A stretch of 64,000 nt of DNA from Coniferiporia sulphurascens (GCA_002794785.1 NBBA01000005.1:558001-622000); one strand, 5' to 3'; counted from the stretch's first letter, positions 1 to 12,529 are shown. The notes: generated by a model from the letters alone, not told the origin. Program-made: numbers and translations.

Positions 1-638
1 CATGCACTTGTTAAGAGTGCGCTCAGGTTTCCGACAGAGATAGTACTCCTGTTGTAACAATAGTTGTGAGTGAGCAAGCCGGAAAGGCCCAGGAACGATT
101 TTGAAAACAACTAGGTGATGACAGTACCTGATTGTTCTTCTCCAAACAGTCCCAATGTGAGTCGAACTCTTTCAAACAGTTCTCCCTCATCTTCGTGATG
201 CTAGATGATACACGAGAAGTTATCAGCCCATACACTGACGAAGACAAGGGTTGGTTGATAGTTGAGGAATAGGGTACTCACAGGTCGGCGGCGCATCGCG
301 TCACCCGACGGCCTTCTTTCAGACAATGGCCTGGGTCTCTGCTTTCGGCCTTGCAGAGCATGAAATCATCTTTGAACGAGAACAAGCAGAACAAAAAAGG
401 ACAAAAGGCGACAATGATAATGACGAGCGAGTCATCTCGGTCAGACCAACTGCCCGCAGCTAATTCGACTTGACGCACCATTGTAGTCCTTGCAGTAAGC
501 CCCAAGGAAAAAGGCTGCACTCTTGAGCGGCGCACTGGTTGTGCCGAGCTCAGCGACCCGCGGAACACTCTCTGGCATCGGCGTCGGGTCATAGTAAGGC
601 TTCTGCGACGCGCCTGGGTCTTGCAGAGGGCTCGCCAT
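1..638 (-). CDS. NDUFA8: Complex I accessory subunit NDUFA8 (CHCH type), 3' end cut by window edge
   Basis: Accessory subunit of mitochondrial NADH:ubiquinone oxidoreductase, on the intermembrane-space side, with twin CX9C-type cysteines. Seen: exons at 638-479, 369-282, 200-128 and 48-<1; the first three sum to 321 nt (107 codons) and all introns are GT..AG. The protein reads with a PTPMPESVPRVAELGTTSAP N-terminus, then FMLCKAESRDPGHCLKEG, ITKMRENCLKEFDSHWDCLE and, in the last partial exon, EYYLCRKPERTLNKCM. These match the NDUFA8/NUXM family closely. The start at 638 gives a normal N-terminus. It is head to head with the gene at 797 across a 158-bp gap. The C-terminus lies outside the window. 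Confidence 0.95.
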
Positions 639-796
639 CGTGCGTGCGCTCGTCGAGGACGGGTGTGGTAATTACGAGTGTGGTTGTTTGGGCTCGGCCT
701 TTCCCGAGCGCAAAGGTTTCCCATTTCTCACGCCTGTTTCGCGTCGCACGCTGAGGCGGCGCCAATTGAGCAGCACTTGTTCCGAGTGCCTTCGCT
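639..796. promoter_or_regulatory. Short divergent promoter between NDUFA8 and the ubiquitin-like protein gene
   Basis: Only 158 bp separate the two start codons, so this interval must carry the promoters for both directions. It contains a CCAAT pentamer at 762-766. CCAAT is the target of the HAP/CBF complex, which controls respiratory genes in fungi; use of this copy is inferred. Confidence 0.6.
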
Positions 797-1350
797 ATGG
801 TGCGCCTCATCTTACACTGTCACGAATCGTACCACTAAAAGGCCCGTAGCTCTCAAAAGTACAATATAAAACACTTCCGATTCTGCTCAGGTCACACAAG
901 CTCAGCATTTTTCTCGATGCACCACCGGGCAAGACAGTCGCAGAACTCAAGCAAGACGCGCTGTCCGCGCTGACGTCGCGTGTCGTCAATGCCGGTAATG
1001 AGACAGACGTTCCAGAAGTATGCAGCGTCGCGGATTTTGAGCTTTGTCGTGAGATAAAGGAGAGACGGGTGCCGACTGGGAAGTTTGAGACGCTTGATGG
1101 GGCCGCGCTCGTGAAGGATGTCGCGTCTGCGTATGAAGTCTTAATTGTGCGCTTTAGAGGAGAAAACGGTGCGGTTTTTCGCTGCCGTGCTTGACGTTCC
1201 TGATGATTCTTTTTGGCGCTAACTTGACCTTTTGTAGGGAGGCTCATGCCTGCAGAATATACGCCTCCTCCGATCTCTGCTGACGATGACGACGAACCTG
1301 AACCTGAACCGAGCTCGAGCAAGGGAAAACGCAAAGCTTATCCGCAGTGA
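797..1350 (+). CDS. Conserved fungal protein with predicted ubiquitin-like N-terminal region
   Basis: Three exons (797-828, 891-1168, 1238-1350; 423 nt, 140 residues). The N-terminus alternates hydrophobic strands and a helix (MVRLILHCHE, then KLSIFLDAPPGKTVAELKQD), the layout of a beta-grasp fold such as elongin B or ubiquitin. The C-terminus is acidic then basic (DDDDEPEPEPSSSKGKRKAY). I recognise the type as a conserved hypothetical protein of basidiomycetes but know no function. Splicing is supported by GTACCA..CTCAG and GTGCGG..TGTAG sites that restore one frame. Convergent with NDUFAF3, whose stop is 211 bp away. The fold call is inferred from sequence pattern only. Confidence 0.75.
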
Positions 1351-1561
1351 ACCAATTGTCAAGACCTGAGATTAGAATCTCGGGCCTGAAATGTGCTGAA
1401 TGTTAGATACTGAGCGGATACATGTCATGTCCGGTGACGCAGCGGGTGTTGCAGTGTCGTGTATTATACATATTCTGTTCTGGAGACACAAAAAGGCGAG
1501 GAGGGTAGTAAATTAGATTGACGCTAGCGTATCTTACTTCTTAGGAACGGAACTTGAAATA

Positions 1562-2224
1562 TTAGCCAGATTGCGTCGGTTTCCATGACCGATGAGTTGT
1601 AGGAAGGAGTGCAGCAGCAACACGTCTACCTTCCTCCGTAAGAAGGTTGTAAGTTGTACAAGCATTCCACTGGCAAGATAAATAAAGTCTGAGAAACAGC
1701 GTCGACAGTTTCCTAGCGAACAGACACGAACCGTGTCCATAATGTCCAGTTGAATTCCGATGCTGTTAAGGTAAGCCTTAATTGACGGAGGTGGGTGAGA
1801 CACACTCTTCCCGGTTCCTAGGATGAGAATTTCTTGCAGACGCGAAAGTATATGAGCCAACATCTGTGCTAGCCACACGCTCAAGCAAACACGTACCAGG
1901 TTTGGGCACGACGACCTCGAAGAGCTCGAAACGCTCTTTCCCCCAGCCAGCCCACAACTTCTCCGGTACGTCCCAGAGGAACACATGGCCATCCAGAAAA
2001 ATGCACGCCGACGGCAGAATGAGGCCGTCCGCAAGCTCTATTCCAGAGGCGGTAATGCCGCGCACCTGCACGGGCGGCGCAGGTCCCCCCTCGAGGATGT
2101 TGTTTAGCTTGGTCGGGCCACTCCGACGGGCCTGCGTCGTGCTGAAGCTCCGGAGGAGGTTCTGACGCTGGCTGAGCGGAAATGACGAGCGCAGAAGTCG
2201 GTGCGCTAGAAGGCGAAACATCAA
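1562..2224 (-). CDS. NDUFAF3: Complex I assembly factor NDUFAF3 (DUF498/Mth938 family)
   Basis: Mitochondrial assembly factor that acts early in building the peripheral arm of complex I. Exons 2224-1897, 1832-1732 and 1669-1562 give 537 nt (178 residues); an in-frame second Met lies at 2221. The N-terminus is Arg/Ser-rich (FRLLAHRLLRSS), consistent with a mitochondrial presequence. Family segments follow in order: GGPAPPVQVRGITASGIELA, SACIFLDGHVFLWDVPEK, FEVVVPKP across the first intron to EILILGTGKS, then GIQLDIMDT and NACTTYNLLTEEGRRVAAAL in the last exon. All junctions are GT..AG. The family is normally 180-200 residues, so this model looks complete. It lies 0.9 kb from NDUFA8. Confidence 0.93.
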
Positions 2225-5200
2225 GAGGCTGCCCGAGCTGAAAGTGCAATTGCGCTTTCGCTGGGAAGGATGAAGACTTTTGCTTATGTCATAAAATAGA
2301 TGTCATGATTTGCAGGGGCAATATTGTTTACGTGTACCTCCTCGTTACTCCGGAATGTACCAAAATCACGGCAAACTGTATCTCTTTTCTAGCCTGTGCA
2401 AACTGAATCTGGCTTCGATAACACTAATCAAAGAAAAAGGCGGCGCGCAATGAGCTTTACTGACGTGAAACGATAGACTAGGTGCCAACTAATATCAACG
2501 CGATGTTGACAGTCAGTCCGTGGTCGGATACCCTGGATCGGACTCCTGTATCAATCTTTCTCTGGTTTTATTACAAAGGAAAGTAGGTGACGCCCTCCGC
2601 CCCCCTGTACCGGTCTACGCGTACACACTACCTTAGGAGGATGACAAGATGTCTCCGGAATCGGACTCCGAGCTACGGCCGGAAACAGCCGTGCGTTAAC
2701 AAACTTTGAGTCTTTTGACGCTTCCCTTTTCCAGTGGACGGGCGGGTGGACCGGTCCAATACGAGCATCGACTCCTGACCCTAGTCTGCGAAAGGGGCCC
2801 CTTTAGTGGAGTAACATCGATAAGCAGGTAGTAGTACACAATCCCCCTTAGGTTCTCCCAACGCGCAGTCTTTCTAGGTCTCGTACAATCCTAACATGAT
2901 CACGTAAGGTGTTCTCTGCGGACTCGCTTGAGCAAGAACAGCGCGTGGCAGGTCGCGTGGGCGAGCACGGGATTACTCGAGGTATTCCTAGGGTGGGTGT
3001 AGGGAACACTTGTTACCCCTTTCAAAGAAGTTTATGCCTCTTTAAACCGGACCTTCCAAAGTTGACTAGCTCTGGAAAGCTGCCGACGATGCCGTAAGCA
3101 ATCACTAGTACCGTATACTTTGCTGCGTCACCGCCTATACATAATACTCTCTCCTATATGGTATCTCCAATGCTCTGAATCGTAGCGGAAGATGGCCATG
3201 TCGTCACTAGTGCTAGCGCAGGATTTGGGCCAATAGTAGCGCTTACAATATTATATGTACATTGCGGCGATCGACAGATCGGTTCCGTACTTTTTGTTCG
3301 CGATCACCGAGTCCCAAGCCGATACCCCTTAAGTTGTGTTTAGCTCTGATAAAGCGCTAGTCCCACAAAGATAGTTTCGGTGGCGGACTGACGGAGAGCC
3401 CCCCTGGAACCCATTCTTGTTTTTTTTGTTTTTGTTTTGATCTTTTGGGCATCGGAGATACCTGCCCGGGAGCGCGGCAACGCATAGCTGTGCCGCCCTG
3501 TGCCTACTGGCCGAGAGCGGGTAGGAATCTCGGGAGCATCGTTCATGTTCCATTTCTACTATCGCCACCGAGGAAAGGACGGGCAAGCACTGCACGGCCC
3601 GCACCCGCCCACGGGGTTGCGGTTTGACTCGGAGGCTGTTCACGGAAGCGCGTCATTGCACAGTTAAAATCTGCGGCAGCAATTCTTGAAAATAGATCAG
3701 CGCTGATGCGTACTCCCGGCATGAAACAGGAATCACTTGTGGGGTTATTGCTTCCGTCCCTCTGCGCGGCTAGATTCTAGATTTTGGGTTATGTGCAATT
3801 TGTAGAGATCTTGCCGGGGTTTTCGAGCTTATCCGGATGTGATAATTTCCTTCAATGCGTACTTTATTGTGACTCTATCTAGCACTCTTGAAAATCGTGA
3901 ATCGTCGCGGGGACGTTCTGGCCTACTACGAGCGAGTCGTAACGCAATCCTGCTGGTATAAACGTCAAAACTGATACTGTCGAGATGTCGAGGTAGATAC
4001 CTAAGGGAGGGGCGCAGGCAACTTTCTCCGGAACCTGTGAAGAGCTCTACTTCGACGCAGTTTTGCAGACTCGGAAGCCCGTGGATATAAGTATGCTGTG
4101 ACGGCGTCGGGCTTCGGTACAGTCCTGACGGTTTTCCGGGGATGGTGCAGCGGTGTCACGACGGGTACTGGTAGTGTCCCCGGCATGAGATAGCACCTTA
4201 CGACACCTATTTTCTTCAACATATACTAGATGGTCATATATCCGACCGGAGCGGAAAGCCCATATCGGTTTGGCCCGCGTGTTGAAACTGGAATCCTTTG
4301 TGTCATATTCCGGGGATGAGGGATAGCGGTGGCATCCGCTACTGTATATTCTGCCTGCTTGAAAATAAGAAAAGATGGACAACCCACTATCAATTCAATT
4401 CGAGAAGCTCCGGGAAGCATCAAATCCTATCCTCGAATTGTTCGCCATACACGGCGTCTTCTGCAAGGTTCTCTTGAAGCACCCTATCATAAAATCGGGT
4501 TTTAATTTCATATTACCCCACAACCCGCGTACGGGGAGAGGGATCGAATGCACACTCACCCCTTCCTTCGGAGATGAAAAGTCCGGCATGAACACAGTGG
4601 AGGAGTCATTCAGTCCGGAGGACTAGACCTTGTCACGTGCTGGTGCGGGCGGGGCACGGCCTCAAAGTGTCAAACACTTGCCCCCCCCCCCCCCCCGTCG
4701 GTGACGACGCCAAAGGTGCCCGTACCGCAACCTTCGGACTTACAGACGGCGGTGCTCATGCACGAGAAGCGAATCATTTCAAGGATGAGATAGGTAATTG
4801 AGGCCGTGCCAGACCCAATTTTGAGTGCAACATGAAGACGACGCTCGCGGCACAGCAAAGGTATTGGAAGTTTAGGTTAGAACACGCTCTGCCATTCCCT
4901 ACGTGGCGATTGACCTCTTAGTACGAAGCAAATTTGTTATCCACGTATTATATCTTGAGTGCGTGTGGTCATCGAAATATATAAGAACTGAGAGCGCTGG
5001 TACTTACGCCCCGCATTTTCTTTCCCGTTTTACCAATTATAGAAATATGTTGATCGGCTATCATTTAGCGTCGAACAAGTGTAGGTTAGGTTCGGGGTTA
5101 TTATCGGGTGTCCGTATCGGGCTATTTAGGGTTCGGTCCTGAGGAACGTCGGTGCCTGCCTGTGCCCGCCCGACATCTGCGTCGTTCTGCATCATCCTAT

Positions 5201-5851
5201 CGCTGGTATTACCCGCCCTTGCTTCTTGAATCCAAATCCTGCGTCGACACTGCACCTTGCCTTGTATTCATCGGGCCTTCCCATTTGTCCGCGGTTCGAG
5301 GTGCACCCAAACAGTATGCCGCGCCAATAATAATCTCGATCGTGCAGCACCCTGTGTCGGGATTTGAGTCTGCCTTGATCCTGCGTCTAGTCAGACTTAT
5401 TCCAGTATGCTTTCTCCCCCTTCTTTTCGCTCGCCGTATCTGATTTACCTATCCTCTTACACATAGATGATTTAAAGCATGCACTCTCGTCATGGCAGCC
5501 CGAACTCTTCAGTGTCAAACCCCGGAATCCGGGCGAATGGACCGCTCATTACTATTGAGTGCAGCACTCGCACTTTTCACTTTTAGCCTTATTTAAGAAG
5601 TGTCGTTGGCTTGGATCCAAGCATCCCCTTCGTCGGAACAGTCGAAGCGACGGACATACAACAGATCATCACTTCTCGCTCCCGATCTTTATCAAGTCAC
5701 CTACTGCGTTCTCTGGTCGCATAAGGCCTGACTTCTACAGATGCCCAGGAAAAGAAACCAGACCCAGTATGATGAGATGGTTCGTCTTCCTCCATAATGT
5801 CGGCGATCGATCGTTAACTCACCTACAAGCCAACACCTTTCTTATAAATAG
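2225..5851. other. Gene-poor stretch, no recognisable coding sequence
   Basis: No ORF longer than about 110 codons here shows a conserved motif, except that a 172-codon frame at 5559-6077 overlaps the orphan ORF at 5852. The base composition is visibly less GC-rich than the flanks and there are no long simple repeats apart from a C16 tract at 4681. I see no transposon ends, tRNA or ORF remnant that I can name. It could be strongly decayed repeat DNA. Confidence 0.5.
4681..4696. repeat. Homopolymer C tract (16 C)
   Basis: Sixteen consecutive C on the + strand (G on the other), next to an unrelated unique sequence. It is the longest G/C homopolymer in the window and a likely slippage and sequencing-error site. 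Confidence 0.9.
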
Positions 5852-6526
5852 ATGTCCGTTTTTAAGCAGTCTCCGGTTCGCAGCGACATGCAGCACGACA
5901 TTTACAAGGAAGAAGGTGTTCGGGCGCCGATACACCATACTTCCCGCACGCAAGACCATAATTTTCCATCCACCCTTTATGGAGACTTGCCACCTGCCCC
6001 GGCCTTCCTGGATGAAACACAATTACCGTTATACGCGGACGGTACCTCGTCTGACATATGGAATGGGTCTTCTATGACTACTCATCCAGCCTATGACAAT
6101 TCGGGCTCTCCCGCGGTGAGCGGCCATGCGGACGCATACCGCCCGGTCACATATCCCTTTGACACTCCCCCATCGCACCTGGCTACCTCACTGTCATCAG
6201 CCAGCTCTTCCGAGTCGTCGACCACAAGCCAATGGATAGTACGAATATTCCCAAACGGACACGGCCAAGAACTTTCCTTCTCCCTCCCGGCCGAGAAGTT
6301 CCAGATTCCTTACGCACAGTGCGTGTGCGGGGTGTACCTTCGTTTCCTGCACCTGCCGACACTTACCGGAGGCTGGAACCCGGATGTCGGTGTACTGTGG
6401 AACTTCTGGAAGGACGGGTATAACGTGTGGGTAGAAGGGGCACCACACGGCGACTGCGTCTCGCTCATTGGGTGCCCTGCTCCAGCATGTCGTGCCCAAC
6501 TCCGCCTTTATGGGCCATGCAGCTAA
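5852..6526 (+). CDS. Orphan ORF, 224 residues, unknown function
   Basis: Single uninterrupted ORF, isolated between two gene-poor stretches. I do not recognise a family. The first two thirds are Ser/Thr/Pro/His-rich and look disordered; residues about 125-215 look folded, with Trp/Phe/Tyr-rich runs (QWIVRIFPNGHGQELSFS, GVLWNFWKDGYNVWVEG) and several cysteines. A TATAAATA string lies at 5843-5850, only 1 bp before the ATG. If that were a TATA box the transcript would start inside the ORF and Met13 (5888) would be the likelier start. No signal peptide or membrane helix is visible. It may be a lineage-specific gene or a chance ORF; codon content in the second half favours a real gene. Confidence 0.5.
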   Translation: MSVFKQSPVRSDMQHDIYKEEGVRAPIHHTSRTQDHNFPSTLYGDLPPAPAFLDETQLPLYADGTSSDIWNGSSMTTHPAYDNSGSPAVSGHADAYRPVTYPFDTPPSHLATSLSSASSSESSTTSQWIVRIFPNGHGQELSFSLPAEKFQIPYAQCVCGVYLRFLHLPTLTGGWNPDVGVLWNFWKDGYNVWVEGAPHGDCVSLIGCPAPACRAQLRLYGPCS

Positions 6527-8563
6527 CTGTCTGTCACAGTTCATGTTGACTTTCATTTTATGCACAGGCCCACGTAATTCGCCTTCTGTAATTTGTTTCG
6601 TTTTCCCTAACGTCTCCGCTGTTCTTTCTTGATATCGTGTTCTTCCTTCAATACTCCCGCTTAATCTCCTATTATGTACTCTAGCATATTACTTGAGGTT
6701 TAGGCTCTACTGCTGAATTCCTCTTACCAAGATCTTATTACAAAGTCCGGAGTATTCTATCGAACCAAAATGTACTACTGCCAGATGCAAAGATGATTCA
6801 GGGCTCGAAGCTTCATTTTATTTGTATATGCAAGACCCGGAGTGCCCCTTCATCGTTTTCGATTGTATGGGAACGATATACCACTACCACTAGTATTAGC
6901 GTTCATATTGGGACTCTGACTTACAGTAGCTTCCCGGGTTCTGTTTGTCCCATCCCAAATCGAGGGATTTGGTATAGGATCATTGCCGTAAATCTATTAC
7001 TAGTCTCAGTTCCATTTTTCAAGTATTTTTTTTCTGGATATGGGCGCTGTGGAGATTTACTGCTGAGCAGATTTCGGCCCTCAACGTAAATATAGGGCTT
7101 TTTGAATCTTGACGAACGGTTCTTCAAGGCTGCACCACGCCAGTTGTTCCCCCGGACATGATTTTTTGCTGGAAACTGTACATTTGTGTAAGGCCCTTAG
7201 GGTACCCCAGCCGAATCAGTCCTATAGTAGGTTTACGAGAGAGCGACGGAGGTGTAAGCTCAGAGAGACCGTCTATATATAGAACTATCGGTATATAGAC
7301 CCTGCTTATGTAACCACGATTCGGTTGACCACTGACAATATTTTGAACAGACTGATCACGAAGTGTCTAGCGACGAATTGAACCCCCTCCCCCCAACCGG
7401 CATGAGAAGATATAGGCAGTACTCTGTGGAGTATATCTTAGGCTCTGCCTCCCACACTTTCCGACCATTCTTTGCGTTCTTGAAAATTGGGAGCGAACTT
7501 TGACGCACCGCCGAAATTCAAGAAAACTGGGTCGGATTAATGAACAGGAGGGAAGCCCTGAATGGACCGTCTTTCATCGATTGAAAGTGCCCCGGATTTA
7601 ATGCGCAGGCCGCTGTGCATTTATGATGGGCCACATACTACTAGTACTGTAATTAATTTCTTCCTTCCTTTCGGACATTGCTGTTGACCTTGAAATCCCT
7701 TGCACTGTAATCTGTCTACTATCTCCGTTATTCTTCTCAGGGCTCCGGGTCGCTTCTCTTCTCAATGAGATGCTAGATGTCACGTCACTAGGGATCTCTT
7801 ATGGCTCGTTACCGCCTATCAGATTATTGTATACTATAAATGTAGTCGGAATTGCTTTTACCGTGGCGCTCATGATCGTTATCTGGTAAGGGCTGCCCAC
7901 CCTATGTTGCATTATTACATGCAACGTAAAAATCTATCGTCGAGGTTTAGGCAGTCACGAGAAATATAGATTCGAGTGTACGTTGTATCGCGCATCATTG
8001 TCGAGCGCCGTTCCACCAACCGCTACATGATATGAACTCGATTCTACCAGTATCATCCCGCCGAAAGTCCAATTCCGACAGCATCGGCTACGCACTTAGA
8101 TATATCATATTACGAAGAGGCCGACGCGGAATGGATTCGCCCTGAACCTAGTTATTTTTGATAAAGGTAGCACTAGTGGCATCAATCTCGATTACATGTA
8201 CCCGTAGTACACGCCGATCCATCTTGCTTGTGGGGCCACATTAATGTCGCGGGGTCTAACAATATTAATGCCGTGCGCGTATCTACCTACGTATCTATTG
8301 AAGTATAGGCGTAGTAAGCAAATTGCTGATTGACTGATCGGTCGTAAGTGATTGCCCGTGATTACAGTAATATTAATGATACCAACTGCATCCGACTCTA
8401 TTTTCGGAAAGATCGGCATCCCTCGAAATTTGAATCTTATCAACTGTGATTTTGACTCATTCGCGAGCCTCACGATCTAGCTTTGCTCAGCTGCGATAGG
8501 CTCCTGCACGCAACACTTACACCCATCTCATAATAATCTGCAAGACATACGAACGGGACAAAT
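6527..8563. other. Gene-poor stretch, nothing recognised
   Basis: About 2 kb without an ORF over 100 codons. The composition resembles 2225-5851, moderately AT-rich. The immediate 3' flank of the orphan ORF is pyrimidine-rich. No repeats, tRNA or transposon signatures were seen. Confidence 0.5.
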
Positions 8564-9969
8564 ATGTCAGAGCTCGGTGGTACTGGAAATCCCGAAACAC
8601 AGGCTCTGCCTTCAGCGTCAGCTTCACAACCTGCCGCGTCGGAGACGCTCGCGTACGAAATAATCAACGTTCCCGAGGCGGGTGAGCCAGGACGCGACGA
8701 GCTCAGACAACAATGTTACGACGTGCGCATGGCGGTATTCACGCACGAACAGGGGTTCCCCCCCGAAACCGAGATCGATGAGTAAGATTCTCCCTCCTTT
8801 TCTTGGAACTGCGTATCTGTCCCCCCCTGTTTCCTCTGGTGTTCCGCCTTCCATACCCTGCGCTTACTGCAACCCTAGCTTGAAGCGTAAGTCGGGTTAG
8901 ACGAGCTGATGCGCATCTTTACTAAAGGCCCCCGGGACAGCGACGGATTTCTAATTCGTTGTGTCATGTGCGCACGGCCGTGACCAAGCGTCGCCCGACG
9001 TACTCCTTCCCCTATCGTTTCTTAAGCATACCGTTACATCACCAAGGCAAATTCTAACTTGTATCTCCTTAGTCTCGACGAATCTGCGACGCACCTTCTT
9101 CTGCGCCTCGTTCCCTCCCTCACGCCTATCGGCACCATCCGTATCTGGCACTCCACCGCACCTACCATAGTTCCCGGCTCCGACGTACCAACCAGATACT
9201 ACAAGCTCGGCCGCCTCGCCGTACTGCGCGAATACCGTGCACATCGCCTCGGGCGCGCGCTCGTGCTCGCGCTGCACGCATGGGTGCTCCGTGATGCACA
9301 AGCTCGCGGATTGCCGCCGAACGCGCTCGTCCCTGTCGTCGCGCACTCGCAGCTGCCGGCTCGGACGTTCTATGCAAAGTGAGCGCGCTCCCAAGCCTCT
9401 CTCTCCCCATCTCTTCACCTTTTGATATACGCCTATTCCACTTCCACTCCCCTTATATCCTTAAAAAAATCTTGTCACATCTCGGCGAGCCACACGCTCC
9501 GCGCGTCTAGCCTCGCGCTTCTAGCCTCCTTTCCTCCGCTCCGTGAAGATTTATTATTATCACGTTCATTGTTGTTGTTTTTGGAACGAAAAAGAAGCTA
9601 ACGGCGTTCTCCAACTTCTCGTCCCCATAGGTACGGCTACAAACCCGAGGTATGTTCCCGTCCACGCTCACGCTCGCCGGACCTACCTTCCATTCCCCAC
9701 CCTCTTCCCGACCTCCATCCTCCATTATCACCTCCCTCCCACCCACTCTCTAAAAATAGGAGGACGAGGCTGACAGAACGCCCTTTCTTATCGCACTCTT
9801 TCTTTCTCCCTTCCTTTCCTATCTGGTTTTTCCTCTTCCATTCCCCTTCCCCTCTCCTCCACTTAAAAACCACCAGGGCGACGAGTTCGACGAGGACGGC
9901 GCACCACACCAGAAGGTGGTCGCGTGGCTACGCGTGCCGGACGCCGAGACGGGGTTGGGGACGGAGTAA
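8564..9969 (+). CDS. GNAT-family N-acetyltransferase
   Basis: Predicted acetyl-CoA dependent N-acetyltransferase of unknown substrate. Four exons (8564-8781, 9073-9378, 9631-9649, 9877-9969) sum to 636 nt, 211 residues. Seen: MAVFTHEQGFPPETEID (helix 1-2 region), ATHLLLRL..GTIRIW (beta strands 2-3), YYKLGRLAVLREYRAHRLG (beta 4 and the acetyl-CoA pyrophosphate loop, RLGRA), then HSQLPARTFYAKYGY, the usual C-terminal signature that spans an intron. The 19-nt third exon encodes YGYKPE. The acidic GDEFDEDGAPH stretch near the C-terminus is common in fungal members. Introns of 291, 252 and 227 nt are long for this window. It stands alone, with no clear neighbour relation. Confidence 0.88.
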
Positions 9970-12019
9970 CACGTTGGGTGTGGATGTATGCGGGCATTTC
10001 ATCTTTTTCGATGGGACGGGTGTAGAGGGTGTAGATAGACCGTAAATATGCGAAGAGAGGCCGTCGGAGGTAAGTATGCGGGAGCGTAAGTGGGATTTAG
10101 ACTTGGATCTTAGATTGTTTTTGGTTTTTAATTTTGGCGTTGTATCAACATCGGGGACGTACTATTTGTGTACTGTATATACTGTACGTCAAACAAAGCC
10201 GCGCACATTCACAACGCGCGGGAGAACGATCATGGCCCGAATCTCGAATTTCAAACCCCGAGTCCCGAGTACGATCACTCGCCGCACTGTCGGCTTTTGC
10301 TTTGTCTCCAAGGACCCAACTTCTGCAACCGTGATTAATATCGTGGCGCCGACTCGGACTTGAATCAAGTACATGTACTTCAAGTTACTACGATCGCGAG
10401 TAGTAATTACAGTAACATCAATTCATTAATTAACGTATCCGAGATCGCGCACTACTGTAGTACTCGAACCCGAAACCCGAGCGCCAAAGCATCTCAGGCT
10501 TAACACCGACGACTCATACTCGGACTCGGATGGGCGTCAAAACGCACCTAAGGTAAGTCGTATTGATATCAAGTATCAATGGAAGATCCGAAAGCTCATA
10601 TTCATAACTACGTATCCGAGTCTCGCAGTCCCGCTGCGAAATAAGTAAGACAGGCTTGAAGATGTAGTAGAGAGACTCCGACTCCGAGTCGGAACTCTGA
10701 AGCTGAGGACTCGGCGACTCGGACTCCGAGTCAAGCCTCAGGCCCAAGACCAAGTCACGATTTGTTTTTGGATCGAATAAAGAAAAACGAAGGATTGACA
10801 GTGACTTGGTACTGTAATGAGAACCAGGCGAACGCATCCGATTCGCGAAGCGTCCTAAGGCCGACGACTGGCGTCGGCGTCGGCGCCAAAAAGCACCCAG
10901 GCCCAGGTGCTGCATGTACAATTAATGTACGCATGCATGCATGCATGTGTGTATGTATGTACTATGTATATCATATGGCTGCCAAGACGCCAAGACTCAG
11001 ACTCAGAAACCAAAACTCAAGAGGTTAGACACGGCGACCTACGACACGCTGGCATCACAATATACTGTACATCATGAATCATGAATCATGATGCACACGT
11101 TGTAGTGGTAGAAGACTCAAAGTTAATATGCATCACAATATACATGTATGCATGCATGTATGTGTTATAGTGGTGGAAGACTCGAAGTTCATATTCCATA
11201 TCCATATCTATGATCCATCCGGCGACAATGATAAGATACAATTTAGACGGTGGAGGCGGTCCGGGAACGGCGGAAGTCGTATTAGCTATAGGCTTCTTCT
11301 GAGTCTGTGCCAAGTCGAGTCGTCACGGCGATTTTGCAGTGGAACAAGAAAAACGAGTTTTAAGAAGAAAAAAGAAACAACGAGAGCGAAGGATAAGCAG
11401 AGTAATGAGTAATGAGTAATGAGTAATAAACAAATAAAACGTTAATGGGCCGCGGGAGGGGCGAGGAGTGAGGCGGTGAGGTGGGCGGAGAGAGAGCGGC
11501 GGGACACCAGTACTAATACTGCCATGGAGCATGGAGAGACTCGAACTCAAAGCGCGGCGCGCGGCGCCGTGCGACTCGGACTCGATCGCGAGGCCCCGGA
11601 GTCCAGACCAGTATGCCGAATCGAGAGTGACCGAATTAGCATCGGACTCGGACACCCAACGCCCACGGCAAAAAGGCATCCAGGTCGAAAGCCAAAGCGT
11701 CGACATGGCGAAGCCTGAGGGCCGACTCAGCCAGGATCGAAGCCAAAGGGAGTCATTAATTAATACTAGTATCCCAAGGGAGCCAGAAAAAAAATTAAGG
11801 AACAACTCTCCCTCTCTCTCTTCCTCGAGTCTCGAGTCAAAAAAAAAAAAGAAAGGAAAGGAAGTCAGGACTTAGAACTTAGAACCCGTTACCCGCTATC
11901 CGCTATCTATTATCCGTTCGATAAGCTAAATAAAGCCTGGCCCTGAGGTGTAGTCGACGACCGTGACGGGACCCGGGACCGGCCGGGCGCGGGGAACCGA
12001 CAAGAAAAGAAAAGAGGCG

Positions 12020-12042
12020 CTCGGACTCGGACTCGGACTCGG
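12020..12042. repeat. CGGACT tandem repeat, representative of a dispersed motif
   Basis: Perfect run of about four CGGACT units. Related clusters occur near 10518-10530, 10675-10735, 11572-11585, 11643-11655 and 24849-24870, so the motif is dispersed over 14 kb of non-coding DNA on both sides of the HMG/NDUFA13/INO80F genes. Confidence 0.8.
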
Positions 12043-12344
12043 AGCGGGCTATGAATAGACGAATAGATGAAATAGGTCCGTTTGTACATGTACATGATAT
12101 CTGAACGCACGCTATACCCGCGCACCGTCACCGTCGTAATCGTGAATAGTATATACCACACCATGCCATATTATACTAAACCATACACATACTCATACAA
12201 CGTCCAACGTCCAACTCCCATCATTCATCCGTATACGTATACGTACCTCCAATACCGTGACATTACAAAAGAAAATCTACTGCAGGAGGGACTCGGAGTA
12301 CTGCACCATACTCATATCGATCCGCGTTTCTTGACTTAGTGTTT

Positions 12345-12375
12345 ACATATACATATACATATACATATATATATT
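12345..12375. repeat. TACATA microsatellite
   Basis: About four units of a hexamer ACATAT followed by a short AT run. Confidence 0.85.
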
Positions 12376-12529
12376 GCTCTGAATAAACTGAATCCTGAAT
12401 CCCGAATCCTGACCCTGATCCAAAAGGGAGACGAGAAATAGAGAAACAAGAAGAAAGGTAAGAAAGGAAAAGGAAAGAAAGGAAAGATGTCCATATGCCG
12501 TATACCGTATACCGTCGTCTATTTCATAC

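Noticed and set aside
278..724. 148-codon minus-strand ORF as a separate gene
   Set aside because: Its only conserved segment (CKAESRDPGHCLKEG) is exon 2 of NDUFA8; the rest is intron read-through and out-of-frame exon 1.
5559..6077. 172-codon ORF overlapping the start of the orphan ORF
   Set aside because: Different frame, no conserved pattern, and it runs into the better-supported frame at 5852.
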